The notes under the pieces were generated by a model, which was given only the letters and a program-made list of their open reading frames with translations, searched no databases and was not told the origin of the DNA. This document shows positions 8,943 to 17,021 of a DNA stretch of 64,000 nucleotides, piece after piece (position 1 is the first letter of the stretch; each line of letters starts with the position of its first letter). The DNA lies in assembly GCA_947589745.1 (NCBI GenBank), contig CANQCS010000003.1, forward strand, positions 1-64,000. The letters are read 5' to 3'. The position numbers and the translations under genes were made by a program. The DNA is from an uncultured Oscillospiraceae bacterium (GTDB lineage Bacteria; Bacillota; Clostridia; Oscillospirales; Oscillospiraceae).

Positions 8943-10328
8943 CTAAAACCGGAAATACAGGAACGGGTTGTAGCTGGCGTCCACCAGGGAGGCGGTACAC
9001 AGTACCAGCGCCCCCAGCACCAGCAGCGGCTCCAGCACGCCCTGGACCCCCTCCCCCAGCTTCGCCCACAGCTTTTTCGCCAGGGGCGTGGAGGCGACAC
9101 AGAGGATGACCAGCATGGGCAGATAGCTCCGCAGGTAGTAGCCGGTCTCGGCGCTCCAGAGCCGCCCGCCGCCGAACATGGTCAGCAGGTAGCTCCCCAG
9201 CCGGGACAGGTCCCCAATCTCGAAGATGGCCCAGCCCACCAGGACCACGGCCATGGCGTAGATATGCCGCAGGGCGTTCGGCAGCTTCTCCAGCCACTTG
9301 CCCAGGAACATCCGCTCCGCCAGCATCCACACTGCGTAGTAGGGCCCCCAGAACAGGAAGTTCCACCCGGCCCCGTGCCAGATGCCGGTCAGCAGCCAGA
9401 CGATGAGGATGTTCCGGACCCACTTCCACTTGGGCACCCGGTTGCCGCCCAGGGGGAAGTACACATACTCCCGGAACCAGGTAGTCAGGGAGATGTGCCA
9501 GCGCTTCCAGAACTCCACGATGGACTTGGACAGATAGGGGTAGTTGAAGTTCTCCAGGAAGTCGAAGCCGAACAGCTTCCCCAGGCCGATGGCCATGTCG
9601 CTGTACCCGGAGAAGTCGAAGTAAATCTGGAAAGCGTAGGCCCCGATGCCCAGCCACGCCAGGGAGACTGTCAGCTCCTGGGAAGCCAGGGCCGCGTCCC
9701 ACAGCTGGCCGATGGCGTTGGCCAGCAGCACCTTCTTGGCCAGGCCAACGGTGAAGCGGCGGACGCCGGCGGCGAACTTCTCCACCGTCTCTCTCCGGCT
9801 CTCCAGCTGGTCCGCCACGGACTTGTAGCGGATGATGGGACCGGCGATGAGCTGGGGGAACAGTGTCACGTAGGTGCCGAAGGTGATGATGTTCCTCTGG
9901 GCCGGGGCGTCCTTCCGGTAGACGTCGATGGTGTAGCTCATGGTCTGGAAGGTGTAGAAGCTGACGCCGATGGGCAGCGGCAGCCCCAGCACCGGCAGGC
10001 CCAGCCCGGTGATGGCGTTGATGTTGGTCATCAGGAAGTCCCAGTATTTGAAGAACACCAGGATGGCCAGATTGCAGATCACCGAGGACGCCACCACGGC
10101 CCGGGCCCGCCGGTCGTTGTCCCGCCACCGCTCCACCAGCATCCCGTGGGTGTAGTCGATGGCGATGGAGGCGAACATGATGAGGATATACACCGGCTCG
10201 CCCCAGCCGTAGAAGAACAGGCTGAACACCAGCAGCACCAGGTTCCGCAGCTTCAGCGGCGCCAGCCGGTACACCAGCATACACGCCACCAGATAGAAGA
10301 ACAGGAACGGAAGGCTGGAGAAGATCAC
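8943..10328 (-). CDS. MBOAT family membrane O-acyltransferase (AlgI-like)
   Basis: This 461-residue polytopic membrane protein belongs to the AlgI/DltB branch. Key sites are RWHISL (276-281) and GIWHGAGW with the invariant membrane His318. It should carry acyl groups (usually acetyl) across the membrane for attachment to a polysaccharide or teichoic-acid-like polymer. It precedes the DHHW gene by 12 bases; DUF4358 lipoproteins flank the pair. No dlt genes or polymerase are present, so the acceptor is unknown. Confidence 0.9.
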   Translation of the reverse strand: MIFSSLPFLFFYLVACMLVYRLAPLKLRNLVLLVFSLFFYGWGEPVYILIMFASIAIDYTHGMLVERWRDNDRRARAVVASSVICNLAILVFFKYWDFLMTNINAITGLGLPVLGLPLPIGVSFYTFQTMSYTIDVYRKDAPAQRNIITFGTYVTLFPQLIAGPIIRYKSVADQLESRRETVEKFAAGVRRFTVGLAKKVLLANAIGQLWDAALASQELTVSLAWLGIGAYAFQIYFDFSGYSDMAIGLGKLFGFDFLENFNYPYLSKSIVEFWKRWHISLTTWFREYVYFPLGGNRVPKWKWVRNILIVWLLTGIWHGAGWNFLFWGPYYAVWMLAERMFLGKWLEKLPNALRHIYAMAVVLVGWAIFEIGDLSRLGSYLLTMFGGGRLWSAETGYYLRSYLPMLVILCVASTPLAKKLWAKLGEGVQGVLEPLLVLGALVLCTASLVDASYNPFLYFRF

Positions 10329-10349
10329 AGGCGCTCCCTCCTTTTTGCT

Positions 10350-10467
10350 TATACTATTCTCCCATTAGAAGTATACTTTGTCACCGTGTGGGAAATGTAG
10401 GTATTGCAGCGCTTTGAGAGCGATATTAAAGTTCTTTTTGATACTTTTTCTTTCAAGAAAAAGTATT
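10350..10467 (+). repeat. R2 repeat, copy a (full length)
   Basis: This ~118-bp unit runs from atactattctcccattag through accgtgtgggaaatgtaggt and gctttgagagcg to a near-perfect palindrome at 10441-10467 (tactttttctttcaagaaaa core). The palindrome end faces the terminator of the minus-strand DUF4358 gene at 10520. Confidence 0.85.
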
Positions 10468-10476
10468 ATCTATGCG

Positions 10477-10508
10477 GACGGGGCGGCCCCGCTGGGAGCC
10501 GCCCCGTC
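10477..10508 (-). terminator. Terminator of the DUF4358 lipoprotein gene
   Basis: Perfect stem arms gacggggcggc (10477-10487) and gccgccccgtc (10498-10508) lie just after the stop at 10520. The R2 palindrome follows about ten bases further on. Confidence 0.75.
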
Positions 10509-10519
10509 ACCGCTTGATC

Positions 10520-11023
10520 TCAAAACAGGGCCTCGAAGGTGGGGACAGCGTCCTCCATGCCCTCACCGGCCACGATCAGGGCCACCACATTGCCGTGGCT
10601 GATCACCTTGGCGGCCTCCCAGGCATCCAGGGTGCCGGGGTACATCATGCTGTCGCTGAGCTGGCTGTCGATGCGGGCCTGGAAGATGTCCGCGATTGTC
10701 TTCGCGCCGGCGGCATCCGCCGCCTCGGCCAGGGCGAACTCGAAGGCCTGGCCGGTGATAGCGGGCATCCGGACCACCAGCTGCTTGGTCTCCACGTCCT
10801 TCAGGCCGGGATAGTAGCTCTCCAGCATACCGGCGTCCTCGGTCATGTCCATCATCATGGGCGTGTTGCCCTCGCCCAGGGAGGCCATATAGTCGTCGTA
10901 ATACTTCTGCAGATCCGGGGCCTGGGCGCCGCCGCCGTCCCCACTGCCGCCGCTCCCGCCGCAGGCGGTCAGCAGCATCGCCAGCACCAACAGCGGCGCC
11001 AGCCATTTCGCAAGCTTCTTCAT
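10520..11023 (-). CDS. DUF4358 lipoprotein
   Basis: This 167-residue exported lipoprotein has the signal MKKLAKWLAPLLVLAMLLTA followed by lipobox Cys21, a short Gly/Ser linker and a single DUF4358 domain covering the rest. The start at 11023 has GGAGGG eight bases upstream; a TTG fifteen bases earlier is in frame but less likely. It is the first gene of the minus-strand MBOAT-DHHW-DUF4358 locus, although a terminator and R2 repeat lie between it and the MBOAT gene, so it may be transcribed separately. Confidence 0.85.
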   Translation of the reverse strand: MKKLAKWLAPLLVLAMLLTACGGSGGSGDGGGAQAPDLQKYYDDYMASLGEGNTPMMMDMTEDAGMLESYYPGLKDVETKQLVVRMPAITGQAFEFALAEAADAAGAKTIADIFQARIDSQLSDSMMYPGTLDAWEAAKVISHGNVVALIVAGEGMEDAVPTFEALF

Positions 11024-11151
11024 GTCGTTTCCCTCCAAATGTTTTTGTGAAAGGGTCCCTCTGTGAGGTCCCGTCCCTTAGACGGGGCCCATGGAAAAAG
11101 GTTCCCAGGTTCCGCCGGTTTTATGAAAAAAATTTGCAACGACCGGAGCCC

Positions 11152-11270
11152 TATACTATTCTCCCATTAGAAGTATATTTCGTTACCGTGTGGGAAATGT
11201 AGGTATTGCTACGCTTTGAGAGCGATGTTAAAGTTCTTTTTGATACTTTTTCTTGCAAGAAAAAGTATTA
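11152..11270 (+). repeat. R2 repeat, copy b (full length)
   Basis: This copy has the same order as copy a, with the palindrome at 11242-11269 (tactttttcttgcaagaaaa). The TAA stop of the minus-strand helicase gene (11268-11270) is made by the first bases of the palindrome, so the repeat abuts the last sense codon of that gene. Confidence 0.85.
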
Positions 11271-13739
11271 CAGCTTGGTCAGATGCTCCTTCGCGGAGCG
11301 GAGCATGAGCCGCTTGGTGCCCACATCGGTGAAGGCGATCTCGATGAGGGCGTCGTTGCCCATGGGCTTCACCGACAGCACCATGCCCTCCCCAAAAGTC
11401 CGGTGGCGGACGCTGTCGCCGCTGCTGAGCTCCGGCAGGGGCGCGGCCTTGGCGGCGGAGGCGGTGTAGCCGCTGTTCCACACCTTGGCGGGGCGGCGGG
11501 ACGGGGCGGGACGGGGCGCGACCGCGCTCTCCGGGCGGGGGGCGGCGGAGCCGCTCCTGCTGAAGACCGCGCCGGACAGGCCGGGGTCGTGGGCCCAGGC
11601 GGCGGCGCTCCGGGCGGCGTCCTCCCTGCCCTGCCAGAGGATGGACTCCTCCGGCAGCTCCTCCAGGAACCGGGAGGGCTGGTTGGTGCTGGTGCGGCCG
11701 TAGAGCATCCGCTGCCGGGCGGCCACCATGGTCAGCCGCTCCTTGGCCCGGGTCATGGCCACGTAGCACAGGCGGCGCTCCTCCTCCATCTCGGCCTCCT
11801 CGCCGATGGAGCGGATGCCGGGGAAGACGCCCTCCTCCATGCCCACCACGAACACGTTGGGGAACTCCAGCCCCTTGGCGCTGTGGATGGTCATGAGGGA
11901 CACGCAGTCCCCGTCCTTGGGGGCGTCGTCCAGGTCGGTGTAGAGGGCCACGCTGTCCAGGAACCCGGCCAGGGACGGGTCCTCCGGGGCAGTGTCCAAA
12001 AAGCCCACGATGCTGGACCGGAGCTCCTTCACGTTCTCCAGGCGGCCCCGGCTCTCCATGTCGTTCTTCTCCTCCAGGGCCTTCGTATAGCCGGACTTCT
12101 CGCACACGGCGTCGTAGAAGTCGGGCAGCTCCATCTCCCCCGCCATGGCCGCCAGCTCGTGGATCAGGCTGGTGAAGGCCACCAGCCGCACGGAGGCGGA
12201 CCGGATGGCGGGGTAGGACGCGGAGTGCTCCATCACGTCAAAGAGGCTCCTGCCCTCCTGGGCGGCGATCTGGGCGGCCTTCTCCAAGGTGGTGGGGCCG
12301 ATGCCCCGGGCGGGGACGTTGACCACCCGCCGCAGCCGCAGCTCGTCGGCGGGGTTGGCCACCACGCAGAGGTAGGACAGCATGTCCTTGACCTCGGCTC
12401 GGTCGAAGAACTTCATGCCGCCGTAGACCTTGTAGGGCACGCCGTTGCGCTTGAGGGCCATTTCAATGGCGTTGGACTGGGCGTTCATGCGGTAGAGCAC
12501 CGCGTTGTCCCGCCAGTGGCCGCCCCGGCTGATGGACTCCATCACCTTCCCGGCCACGAAGCTGGCCTCGTCGCTCTCGCTGGTGACGGTGCGGACCTGC
12601 ACCTTCTCCCCCTTGCCGCTGTCGGTCCAGAGGTTCTTGCCCTTGCGGCCCACGTTGTTCTTGATAACGCCGTTGGCGGCGTCCAGGATGTTCTGGGTGG
12701 AGCGGTAGTTCTGCTCCAGGCGGATGGTGCGGCAGTGGTCGTACTGCCGCTCGAAGCTGAGGATATTCTCCAGGTCGGCCCCCCGGAAGCGGTAGATGGA
12801 CTGGTCGTCGTCGCCCACCACGCACAGGTTGTCCCGCCCTCCTGCCAGGAGCCGGGAGAGCTGGTACTGGAGGTGGTTGGTGTCCTGGTACTCGTCCACC
12901 AGGACGTAGCGAAACTTGCGCTGGTAGTAGGCGCGGACCTCCTCGTCCCCCTGGAGGAGGTGGACGGTATAGCGGATGATGTCGTCGAAGTCCACGGCGT
13001 TGGCCTCCAGCAGGCGGCGCTGGTAGCCGGAGTAGATCTCCGCGATGCGGGGCATCCGCCAGTCCCGGGAGGTCTTGCAGTCCTGGGCGAACTGGTCCGG
13101 GCTGCGGTCCTTCTCCTTGGCCCGGCTGATGACGGCCAGCACGGACCGGGGCTGGAACTCCTTCTCGTTGAGGCCCATGTCCTTGATGATATCCCGAATG
13201 ACCCGCTTGCTGTCCTCGGTGTCATAGATGGTGAAGCGGCTGTCCAGGCCCAGGCCCATCCGCTCCACGTCCCGCCGCAGGATGCGGACGCAGGCGCTGT
13301 GGAAGGTGGCGGCCCAGATATCCCGGGCGGCGGGGCCGCACATCCGCTCCAGCCGCTCCTTCAACTCCCCGGCGGCCTTGTTGGTGAAGGTGATGGCGAT
13401 GACGGACCAGGGGGCAGCGGGCTCCACGGCGCAGAGCCCGATGGCCCGTTTCCAGTCCTCCAGGGAGGGCTGTTTGGGGAAGCTCTCCAGAAAGGCCAGG
13501 TCGTCCTCGTTCACGCAGTCCGGGACCTCGTCGGTGTCGCTGCCCCGGCCGAAGGTCAGGAGGTTGTCCACCCGGTGGATGAGGACGGTGGTCTTGCCGC
13601 TGCCGGCGCCGGCTAGCAGCAGCAGCGGGCCCTCGGTGGCCAGCACCGCCTCCAGCTGTCGCGGATTCAATTTGCGGTACCGCTGGGCGATCACCGCCCG
13701 CCGGGCGGCTGCGAACTTGGTGCGAAATTCCTGTGTCAT
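11268..13739 (-). CDS. pcrA: ATP-dependent 3'-5' DNA helicase, UvrD/PcrA type
   Basis: This 823-residue superfamily 1A helicase has the Q-motif region LNPRQLEAVL, Walker A AGAGSGKT (42-49), motif II VDEYQDTN, motif III GDDDQSIYRFRGA, motif IV LEQNYRSTQNIL, motif V/VI MTIHSAKGLEF and VAMTRAKERL. A PcrA-type C-terminal domain (GDSVRHRTFGEGMV) follows a Pro/Ala/Arg-rich linker. It unwinds DNA in repair and replication restart. The ATG at 13739 begins MTQEFRTKF; an upstream ATG at 13763 lacks a ribosome site. The stop codon is supplied by repeat R2-b. Confidence 0.93.
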   Translation of the reverse strand: MTQEFRTKFAAARRAVIAQRYRKLNPRQLEAVLATEGPLLLLAGAGSGKTTVLIHRVDNLLTFGRGSDTDEVPDCVNEDDLAFLESFPKQPSLEDWKRAIGLCAVEPAAPWSVIAITFTNKAAGELKERLERMCGPAARDIWAATFHSACVRILRRDVERMGLGLDSRFTIYDTEDSKRVIRDIIKDMGLNEKEFQPRSVLAVISRAKEKDRSPDQFAQDCKTSRDWRMPRIAEIYSGYQRRLLEANAVDFDDIIRYTVHLLQGDEEVRAYYQRKFRYVLVDEYQDTNHLQYQLSRLLAGGRDNLCVVGDDDQSIYRFRGADLENILSFERQYDHCRTIRLEQNYRSTQNILDAANGVIKNNVGRKGKNLWTDSGKGEKVQVRTVTSESDEASFVAGKVMESISRGGHWRDNAVLYRMNAQSNAIEMALKRNGVPYKVYGGMKFFDRAEVKDMLSYLCVVANPADELRLRRVVNVPARGIGPTTLEKAAQIAAQEGRSLFDVMEHSASYPAIRSASVRLVAFTSLIHELAAMAGEMELPDFYDAVCEKSGYTKALEEKNDMESRGRLENVKELRSSIVGFLDTAPEDPSLAGFLDSVALYTDLDDAPKDGDCVSLMTIHSAKGLEFPNVFVVGMEEGVFPGIRSIGEEAEMEEERRLCYVAMTRAKERLTMVAARQRMLYGRTSTNQPSRFLEELPEESILWQGREDAARSAAAWAHDPGLSGAVFSRSGSAAPRPESAVAPRPAPSRRPAKVWNSGYTASAAKAAPLPELSSGDSVRHRTFGEGMVLSVKPMGNDALIEIAFTDVGTKRLMLRSAKEHLTKL

Positions 13740-13891
13740 AGGGGGTCTCTCTCTCCTCTTCATAGCATACGAACACCCTTACATTATAAAGGATTTTTGC
13801 GGTTTGGTCAAGGGGATAGACGCGGTACGGACACGTTCTGTGGGGATATGTTCCGCCTCCGGCGGACCGCAATCCCCTATAAAAAGCGGAA

Positions 13892-13920
13892 CGCGCCGGA
13901 GGATCTGTGTCTCCGGCGCG
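13892..13920 (-). terminator. Terminator of the LytTR-DUF3021 operon
   Basis: Stem arms cgcgccggag (13892-13901) and ctccggcgcg (13911-13920) are followed on the minus strand by TTCCGCTTTTT. It sits 14 bases after the DUF3021 stop. Confidence 0.75.
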
Positions 13921-13933
13921 CCCATCCTGATCG

Positions 13934-14374
13934 TCACTGCCCCTCTTTGCTCCGGCGGTACTGCCCCAGGATGCCGTCATACCGCCGCCCCACGGCCCGG
14001 AAGTAGATCTCGTATCCCGCCATCATCACCAGAAAGATTCCCAGGAAGATCCCCAGGAACACCGCCCAGTGTCCGGCGTCCATGGGGAACCACCCGACGC
14101 CCCAGGCGGTCCCCGCGATCACCGGCAGGAACAGCCCGCAGAACAGCGCCAGCCGGCCGGTGTACCGCAGCTTTTTGATGACCAGCTCCGTGAAGCACAG
14201 CCCCTGGAGCAGCGACCCCGCCGCGCACAGCAGCAGCAGCGACCACAGCACCGCCGCCTCCACCGCCGTCTCCCCCAGGGCCAGGCAGACGCACAGATAC
14301 AGCACCGCGCTCCCGGTGAACATCAGGCTGGCCTGGGTCTTCCACTCCATGACGAACCGCATCGCACCTCTCAT
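13934..14374 (-). CDS. DUF3021 family membrane protein
   Basis: This 146-residue protein has four predicted membrane helices and a short basic tail. Its start ATG (14374) overlaps the TGA of the LytTR gene in an ATGA, indicating coupled translation. DUF3021 membrane proteins commonly pair with a small LytTR regulator and probably modulate it at the membrane; the signal is not known. A terminator follows. Confidence 0.8.
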   Translation of the reverse strand: MRGAMRFVMEWKTQASLMFTGSAVLYLCVCLALGETAVEAAVLWSLLLLCAAGSLLQGLCFTELVIKKLRYTGRLALFCGLFLPVIAGTAWGVGWFPMDAGHWAVFLGIFLGIFLVMMAGYEIYFRAVGRRYDGILGQYRRSKEGQ

Positions 14375-14829
14375 TTTCCAAAGCTCCTTTCCCATTTTTT
14401 CAGCTTCTCCCGGATGGCCTCGGCGTACTGCCGGGACACGGGCAGCTTCTCGCCGCTGTCCACCGTCAGCAGCAGGCGTCCGCCCATCTCCGGGCGGATG
14501 GACCGGACCCGGCGGAAGTTGACGATGGCGGACCGGCTGATCCGTAGGAAGTCCAGTTCCCCCAGGCTGTCCTCCAGCTCGTAGAGCCGCAAGGCGCACT
14601 CATAGACGCCCTGCTCGGTATAGAGGAAGGTCCTCTTGTCCGCGGTGTCGATGTAGAGGACCTCCTTGGCGTCCAGCAGGCGGCGTTCCCCGTTGGCGGT
14701 CCCCACCAGCTTCCGCTGGTGGACCCGGAGCATGGCGACCAGCCGGAGGATATCCTCATCTGCCTGGGGGCAGTTGATGATGACCTCCGTCTCGCCGAAG
14801 GCCGGGTCCTGGTTCAGGGTAATTTTCAA
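14371..14829 (-). CDS. LytTR family DNA-binding regulator
   Basis: This protein of about 152 residues has a C-terminal LytTR domain (residues ~45-150; RRLLDAKEVLYIDTADKRTFLYT and FLRISRSAIVNFRRV are typical) and no receiver domain. Such stand-alone LytTR proteins bind direct-repeat operators and often regulate their own operon. The start is probably TTG at 14829, because GGGGGGAG lies eight bases upstream. An ATG at 14859 is in frame but lacks a good ribosome site. The gene is cotranscribed with DUF3021. Confidence 0.8.
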   Translation of the reverse strand: MKITLNQDPAFGETEVIINCPQADEDILRLVAMLRVHQRKLVGTANGERRLLDAKEVLYIDTADKRTFLYTEQGVYECALRLYELEDSLGELDFLRISRSAIVNFRRVRSIRPEMGGRLLLTVDSGEKLPVSRQYAEAIREKLKKWERSFGK

Positions 14830-14975
14830 TTCCTTGACTCCCCCCTTTCTGTTTCTCATTGTATCTGACGATAGGATGAGAAACAAGCCGATTATTCTCT
14901 TTGGGCGGTTTTTGCTACCGAAAGGGATGAATCGGGGCGTGACAAAACAGGGCGTTTGTGCTACACTGGGGGTGT

Positions 14976-15588
14976 GGGGGCTCCGCCCCCACCGGGATTG
15001 ATTGGCACCCCCAGACGGGGTGCGCCCCTGGGTTACTTTTCCCTTGCAGGAAAAGTAACCAAAAGTGCACTCAAGAAAACCGAGGTTTTCTTGAGAATCT
15101 TTCCTCATTATTTTTTTGTTTTGCGCTCGCCCTGTGGCTGGTTTGGTCTAAACTGTTCTTGCTCCCGTGTAATGAGGCGTTGCGGCTACAGTGAGTATGT
15201 TCCCAAGGAGAGTGAAGCGCTGGTGCGGGGGCTCATTGGGTGCGTTGGTTGGTTTTGTGCTTGTCCGACTGCTGGTTGCTCCGTTCCACTACGCAATTGG
15301 CAGATTTCCGTTTACGGCTCGAAACGAAACATGTATCAATTGCGTAGTGGAACGGAGCAACCAGCAGTAAGAATACGGAAAAACAAACCAGCACCCCCGA
15401 TGAAAGCCTTCTCTGGCTCCTACCCAACACCCATCTGCCCTTAACGTCCCCCCAAAACGGCAGGGATTCTTAAGGGGGCGCGAGCCCCCTTAAGCGCACT
15501 TTTGGTGACTTTTCCTGCGAGGGAAAAGTCACCAGGGGTGAGCAGGGGCCGAAAGGCCCCTCCCAATCCCGGTGGGGGCGGAGCCCCC
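14976..15588 (+). repeat. R1 repeat, copy F (best-preserved copy, 613 bp)
   Basis: The ends are a perfect 25-bp inverted repeat: 14976-15000 begins gggggctccgcccccaccgg and 15564-15588 is its exact reverse complement. Subterminal palindromes (ttttcccttgcaggaaaa near 15038 and its inverted counterpart near 15510-15530) extend the symmetry. The central block gctccgttccactacgcaat (15278-15297) is repeated in inverted form at 15340-15361. It lies between two divergent genes (LytTR and queH), unlike the other copies, and occupies the place of their promoters. Confidence 0.9.
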
Positions 15589-15630
15589 ATGCACCCAGCC
15601 ATCGACGACGAAAGAGAAAGGACCTCCCCT

Positions 15631-16197
15631 ATGGAAAAAAATTATCTCCTCCTGCACACCTGCTGCGCTCCGTGCAGCATCTACTGTGTGGATACCCTCC
15701 GCACGGAGGGCATCGAACCCACCGCCTTTTGGTTCAATCCCAACATCCACCCCTATCAGGAGTACAAGGCCCGTAGGGACACTTTGGTGGACTACGCCGC
15801 CTCCATCGGCATGGAGCTCCTTCGGCGGGAGGACTACGGCCTCAGGGATTTCGTCCGGGCTGTGGCCGGTGACATCGACCACCGCTGCGGCCACTGCTAC
15901 CGCGTCCGACTGGAGGAGACCGCCCGCTTCGCCGCCGAGCACGGCTACGAGGCCTTCTCCACCACCCTCCTCATCAGCCCCTACCAGAACCACGACCTGC
16001 TCCGGGCGGTGGGCGAGGAGATGGCCGCGCAGTACGGCGTGCCCTTCCTGTACAGGGACTTCCGCCCCGGATTCCGGGCCGGACAGGCCAAGGCCCGGGA
16101 GCTGGGCCTCTATATGCAGAAGTATTGCGGCTGCGTCTTCTCCGAGGAGGACCGGTACGCCAAGCAGATCAAACGGGACAGGGAGAAGTCTGTCTGA
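15631..16197 (+). CDS. queH: Epoxyqueuosine reductase QueH
   Basis: This 188-residue protein of the QueH (formerly DUF208) family catalyses the last step of queuosine synthesis, reducing epoxyqueuosine in tRNA. The metal/cluster cysteines are visible as HTCCAPCS (Cys11, Cys12), RCGHC (Cys86, Cys89) and YCGCVF (Cys166, Cys168). Length fits the family. The ATG at 15631 follows GAGAAAGGACC; an in-frame ATG upstream would start inside repeat R1-F and is rejected. A parS site and a terminator follow. Confidence 0.92.
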   Translation: MEKNYLLLHTCCAPCSIYCVDTLRTEGIEPTAFWFNPNIHPYQEYKARRDTLVDYAASIGMELLRREDYGLRDFVRAVAGDIDHRCGHCYRVRLEETARFAAEHGYEAFSTTLLISPYQNHDLLRAVGEEMAAQYGVPFLYRDFRPGFRAGQAKARELGLYMQKYCGCVFSEEDRYAKQIKRDREKSV

Positions 16198-16211
16198 TAT
16201 TGTCGAACGAA

Positions 16212-16227
16212 TGTTTCACGTGAAACA
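16212..16227. promoter_or_regulatory. parS site (ParB/Spo0J binding site)
   Basis: The sequence TGTTTCACGTGAAACA is a perfect 16-bp palindrome identical to the well-established Bacillota parS consensus. It lies 15 bases after the queH stop and just before its terminator. ParB loading at parS directs origin segregation and SMC loading, and parS sites cluster around oriC, so this segment is probably in the origin-proximal part of the chromosome (inference). Confidence 0.9.
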
Positions 16228-16238
16228 GCCGGAAAACG

Positions 16239-16262
16239 GCCCCGCCGGGGGAACGGCGGGGC
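16239..16262 (+). terminator. Terminator of queH
   Basis: Stem arms gccccgccg (16239-16247) and cggcggggc (16254-16262) are followed at once by TGATACTTTTT, the palindrome end of repeat R2-c, which supplies the T-rich tail. Confidence 0.75.
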
Positions 16263-16379
16263 TGATACTTTTTCTTGAAAGAAAAAGTATCAAAAAGAAC
16301 TTTATCCACGCTCTCAAAGCGTTGCGATTCCTACATTTTCCGCACGGTAACGAAGTGCACTTTTCATGAGAGATTAGTA
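16262..16379 (-). repeat. R2 repeat, copy c (full length, reverse orientation)
   Basis: The palindrome end (16263-16291) touches the queH terminator. The rest (acgctctcaaagcg, cctacattttccgcacggta, gattagtat) runs downstream, a mirror of copies a and b. Confidence 0.85.
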
Positions 16380-16466
16380 TGAAAAATTTTTCGGTCTCCC
16401 GCGACCTGGAGCGAAAAAATGCGTCTTTATGGGTGAACATGTTCAAAGATAAGGAGGGGCCGCAGC

Positions 16467-17021
16467 ATGGAGGACCGCGAGATCGTCGCCCTGTTCTGGG
16501 CCAGAGCCGAAGCCGCCATCGCGGAGGTGTCCGCCAAGTACGGCGGCTACTGCCGCACCATCGCCATGAACATCCTCCGCTCCCACGAGGACGCGGAGGA
16601 GTGCCTCAGCGACACCTGGCTGGGGGCCTGGAACGCCATGCCGCCCCAGCGGCCCGCTGTCCTCCCTCCCCTGCTGGGCCGTATCGCCCGGAACGCCGCC
16701 CTCACCATCTGGCGGCGGGACCACGCCCAGAAGCGGGACGGCGGGGTCGCGCTGGTGCTGGACGAGCTGGGCGAGTGCGTGGGCGGCGAGAGCTTGGAGG
16801 ACGAGCTGGAGCACAGGCGGCTGGGAGAGGCGGTGGCGGCGTTTCTGGATACGCTGCCCCGAGACCAGCGGCGGGTGTTCCTGCGGCGGTACTGGTACTG
16901 CGACAGCGTGGAAAGTATCGCCGCCCGGTATGGCTTCGGGCTGTCCAAGGTGAAGTCCATGCTGCTGCGGACCCGGCGGAAGCTGAGAGACTATCTGACA
17001 AAGGAGGGATTCTCCCTATGA
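16467..17021 (+). CDS. ECF-type RNA polymerase sigma factor
   Basis: This 184-residue sigma-70 family protein has region 2 (residues ~20-85, HEDAEECLSDTWLGAWNA) and region 4 (~120-175, LPRDQRRVFLRRYWYCDSVESIAARYG). It lacks regions 1 and 3, as in extracytoplasmic-function sigma factors. AAGGAGGGG precedes the ATG at 16467. Its stop overlaps the start of the next gene (ATGA), a membrane protein likely to act as its anti-sigma factor. It is paralogous to the sigma gene at 53595: both begin MED.. IVALFW. Confidence 0.88.
   Translation: MEDREIVALFWARAEAAIAEVSAKYGGYCRTIAMNILRSHEDAEECLSDTWLGAWNAMPPQRPAVLPPLLGRIARNAALTIWRRDHAQKRDGGVALVLDELGECVGGESLEDELEHRRLGEAVAAFLDTLPRDQRRVFLRRYWYCDSVESIAARYGFGLSKVKSMLLRTRRKLRDYLTKEGFSL

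Noticed and set aside
7962..10400. An 812-codon open frame opposite the DHHW and MBOAT genes
   Set aside because: It is antisense to two well-recognised genes, is rich in His/Gln/Gly/Leu/Val as expected from GC-rich complement frames, and has no motif or ribosome site.
11253..13616. A 787-codon open frame opposite the PcrA/UvrD helicase
   Set aside because: It is a complement-strand shadow with His/Gly/Val/Leu-rich low complexity and no recognisable domain.
101..15588. R1 copies as a CRISPR array or integron attC array
   Set aside because: Copies are hundreds of bases long, far apart, separated by normal genes, with no spacers, cas genes or integrase.
16201..16220. GAACGAATGTTT as a LexA box
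   Set aside because: It overlaps parS and lies after the end of queH with no promoter or SOS gene next to it, so chance is more likely.
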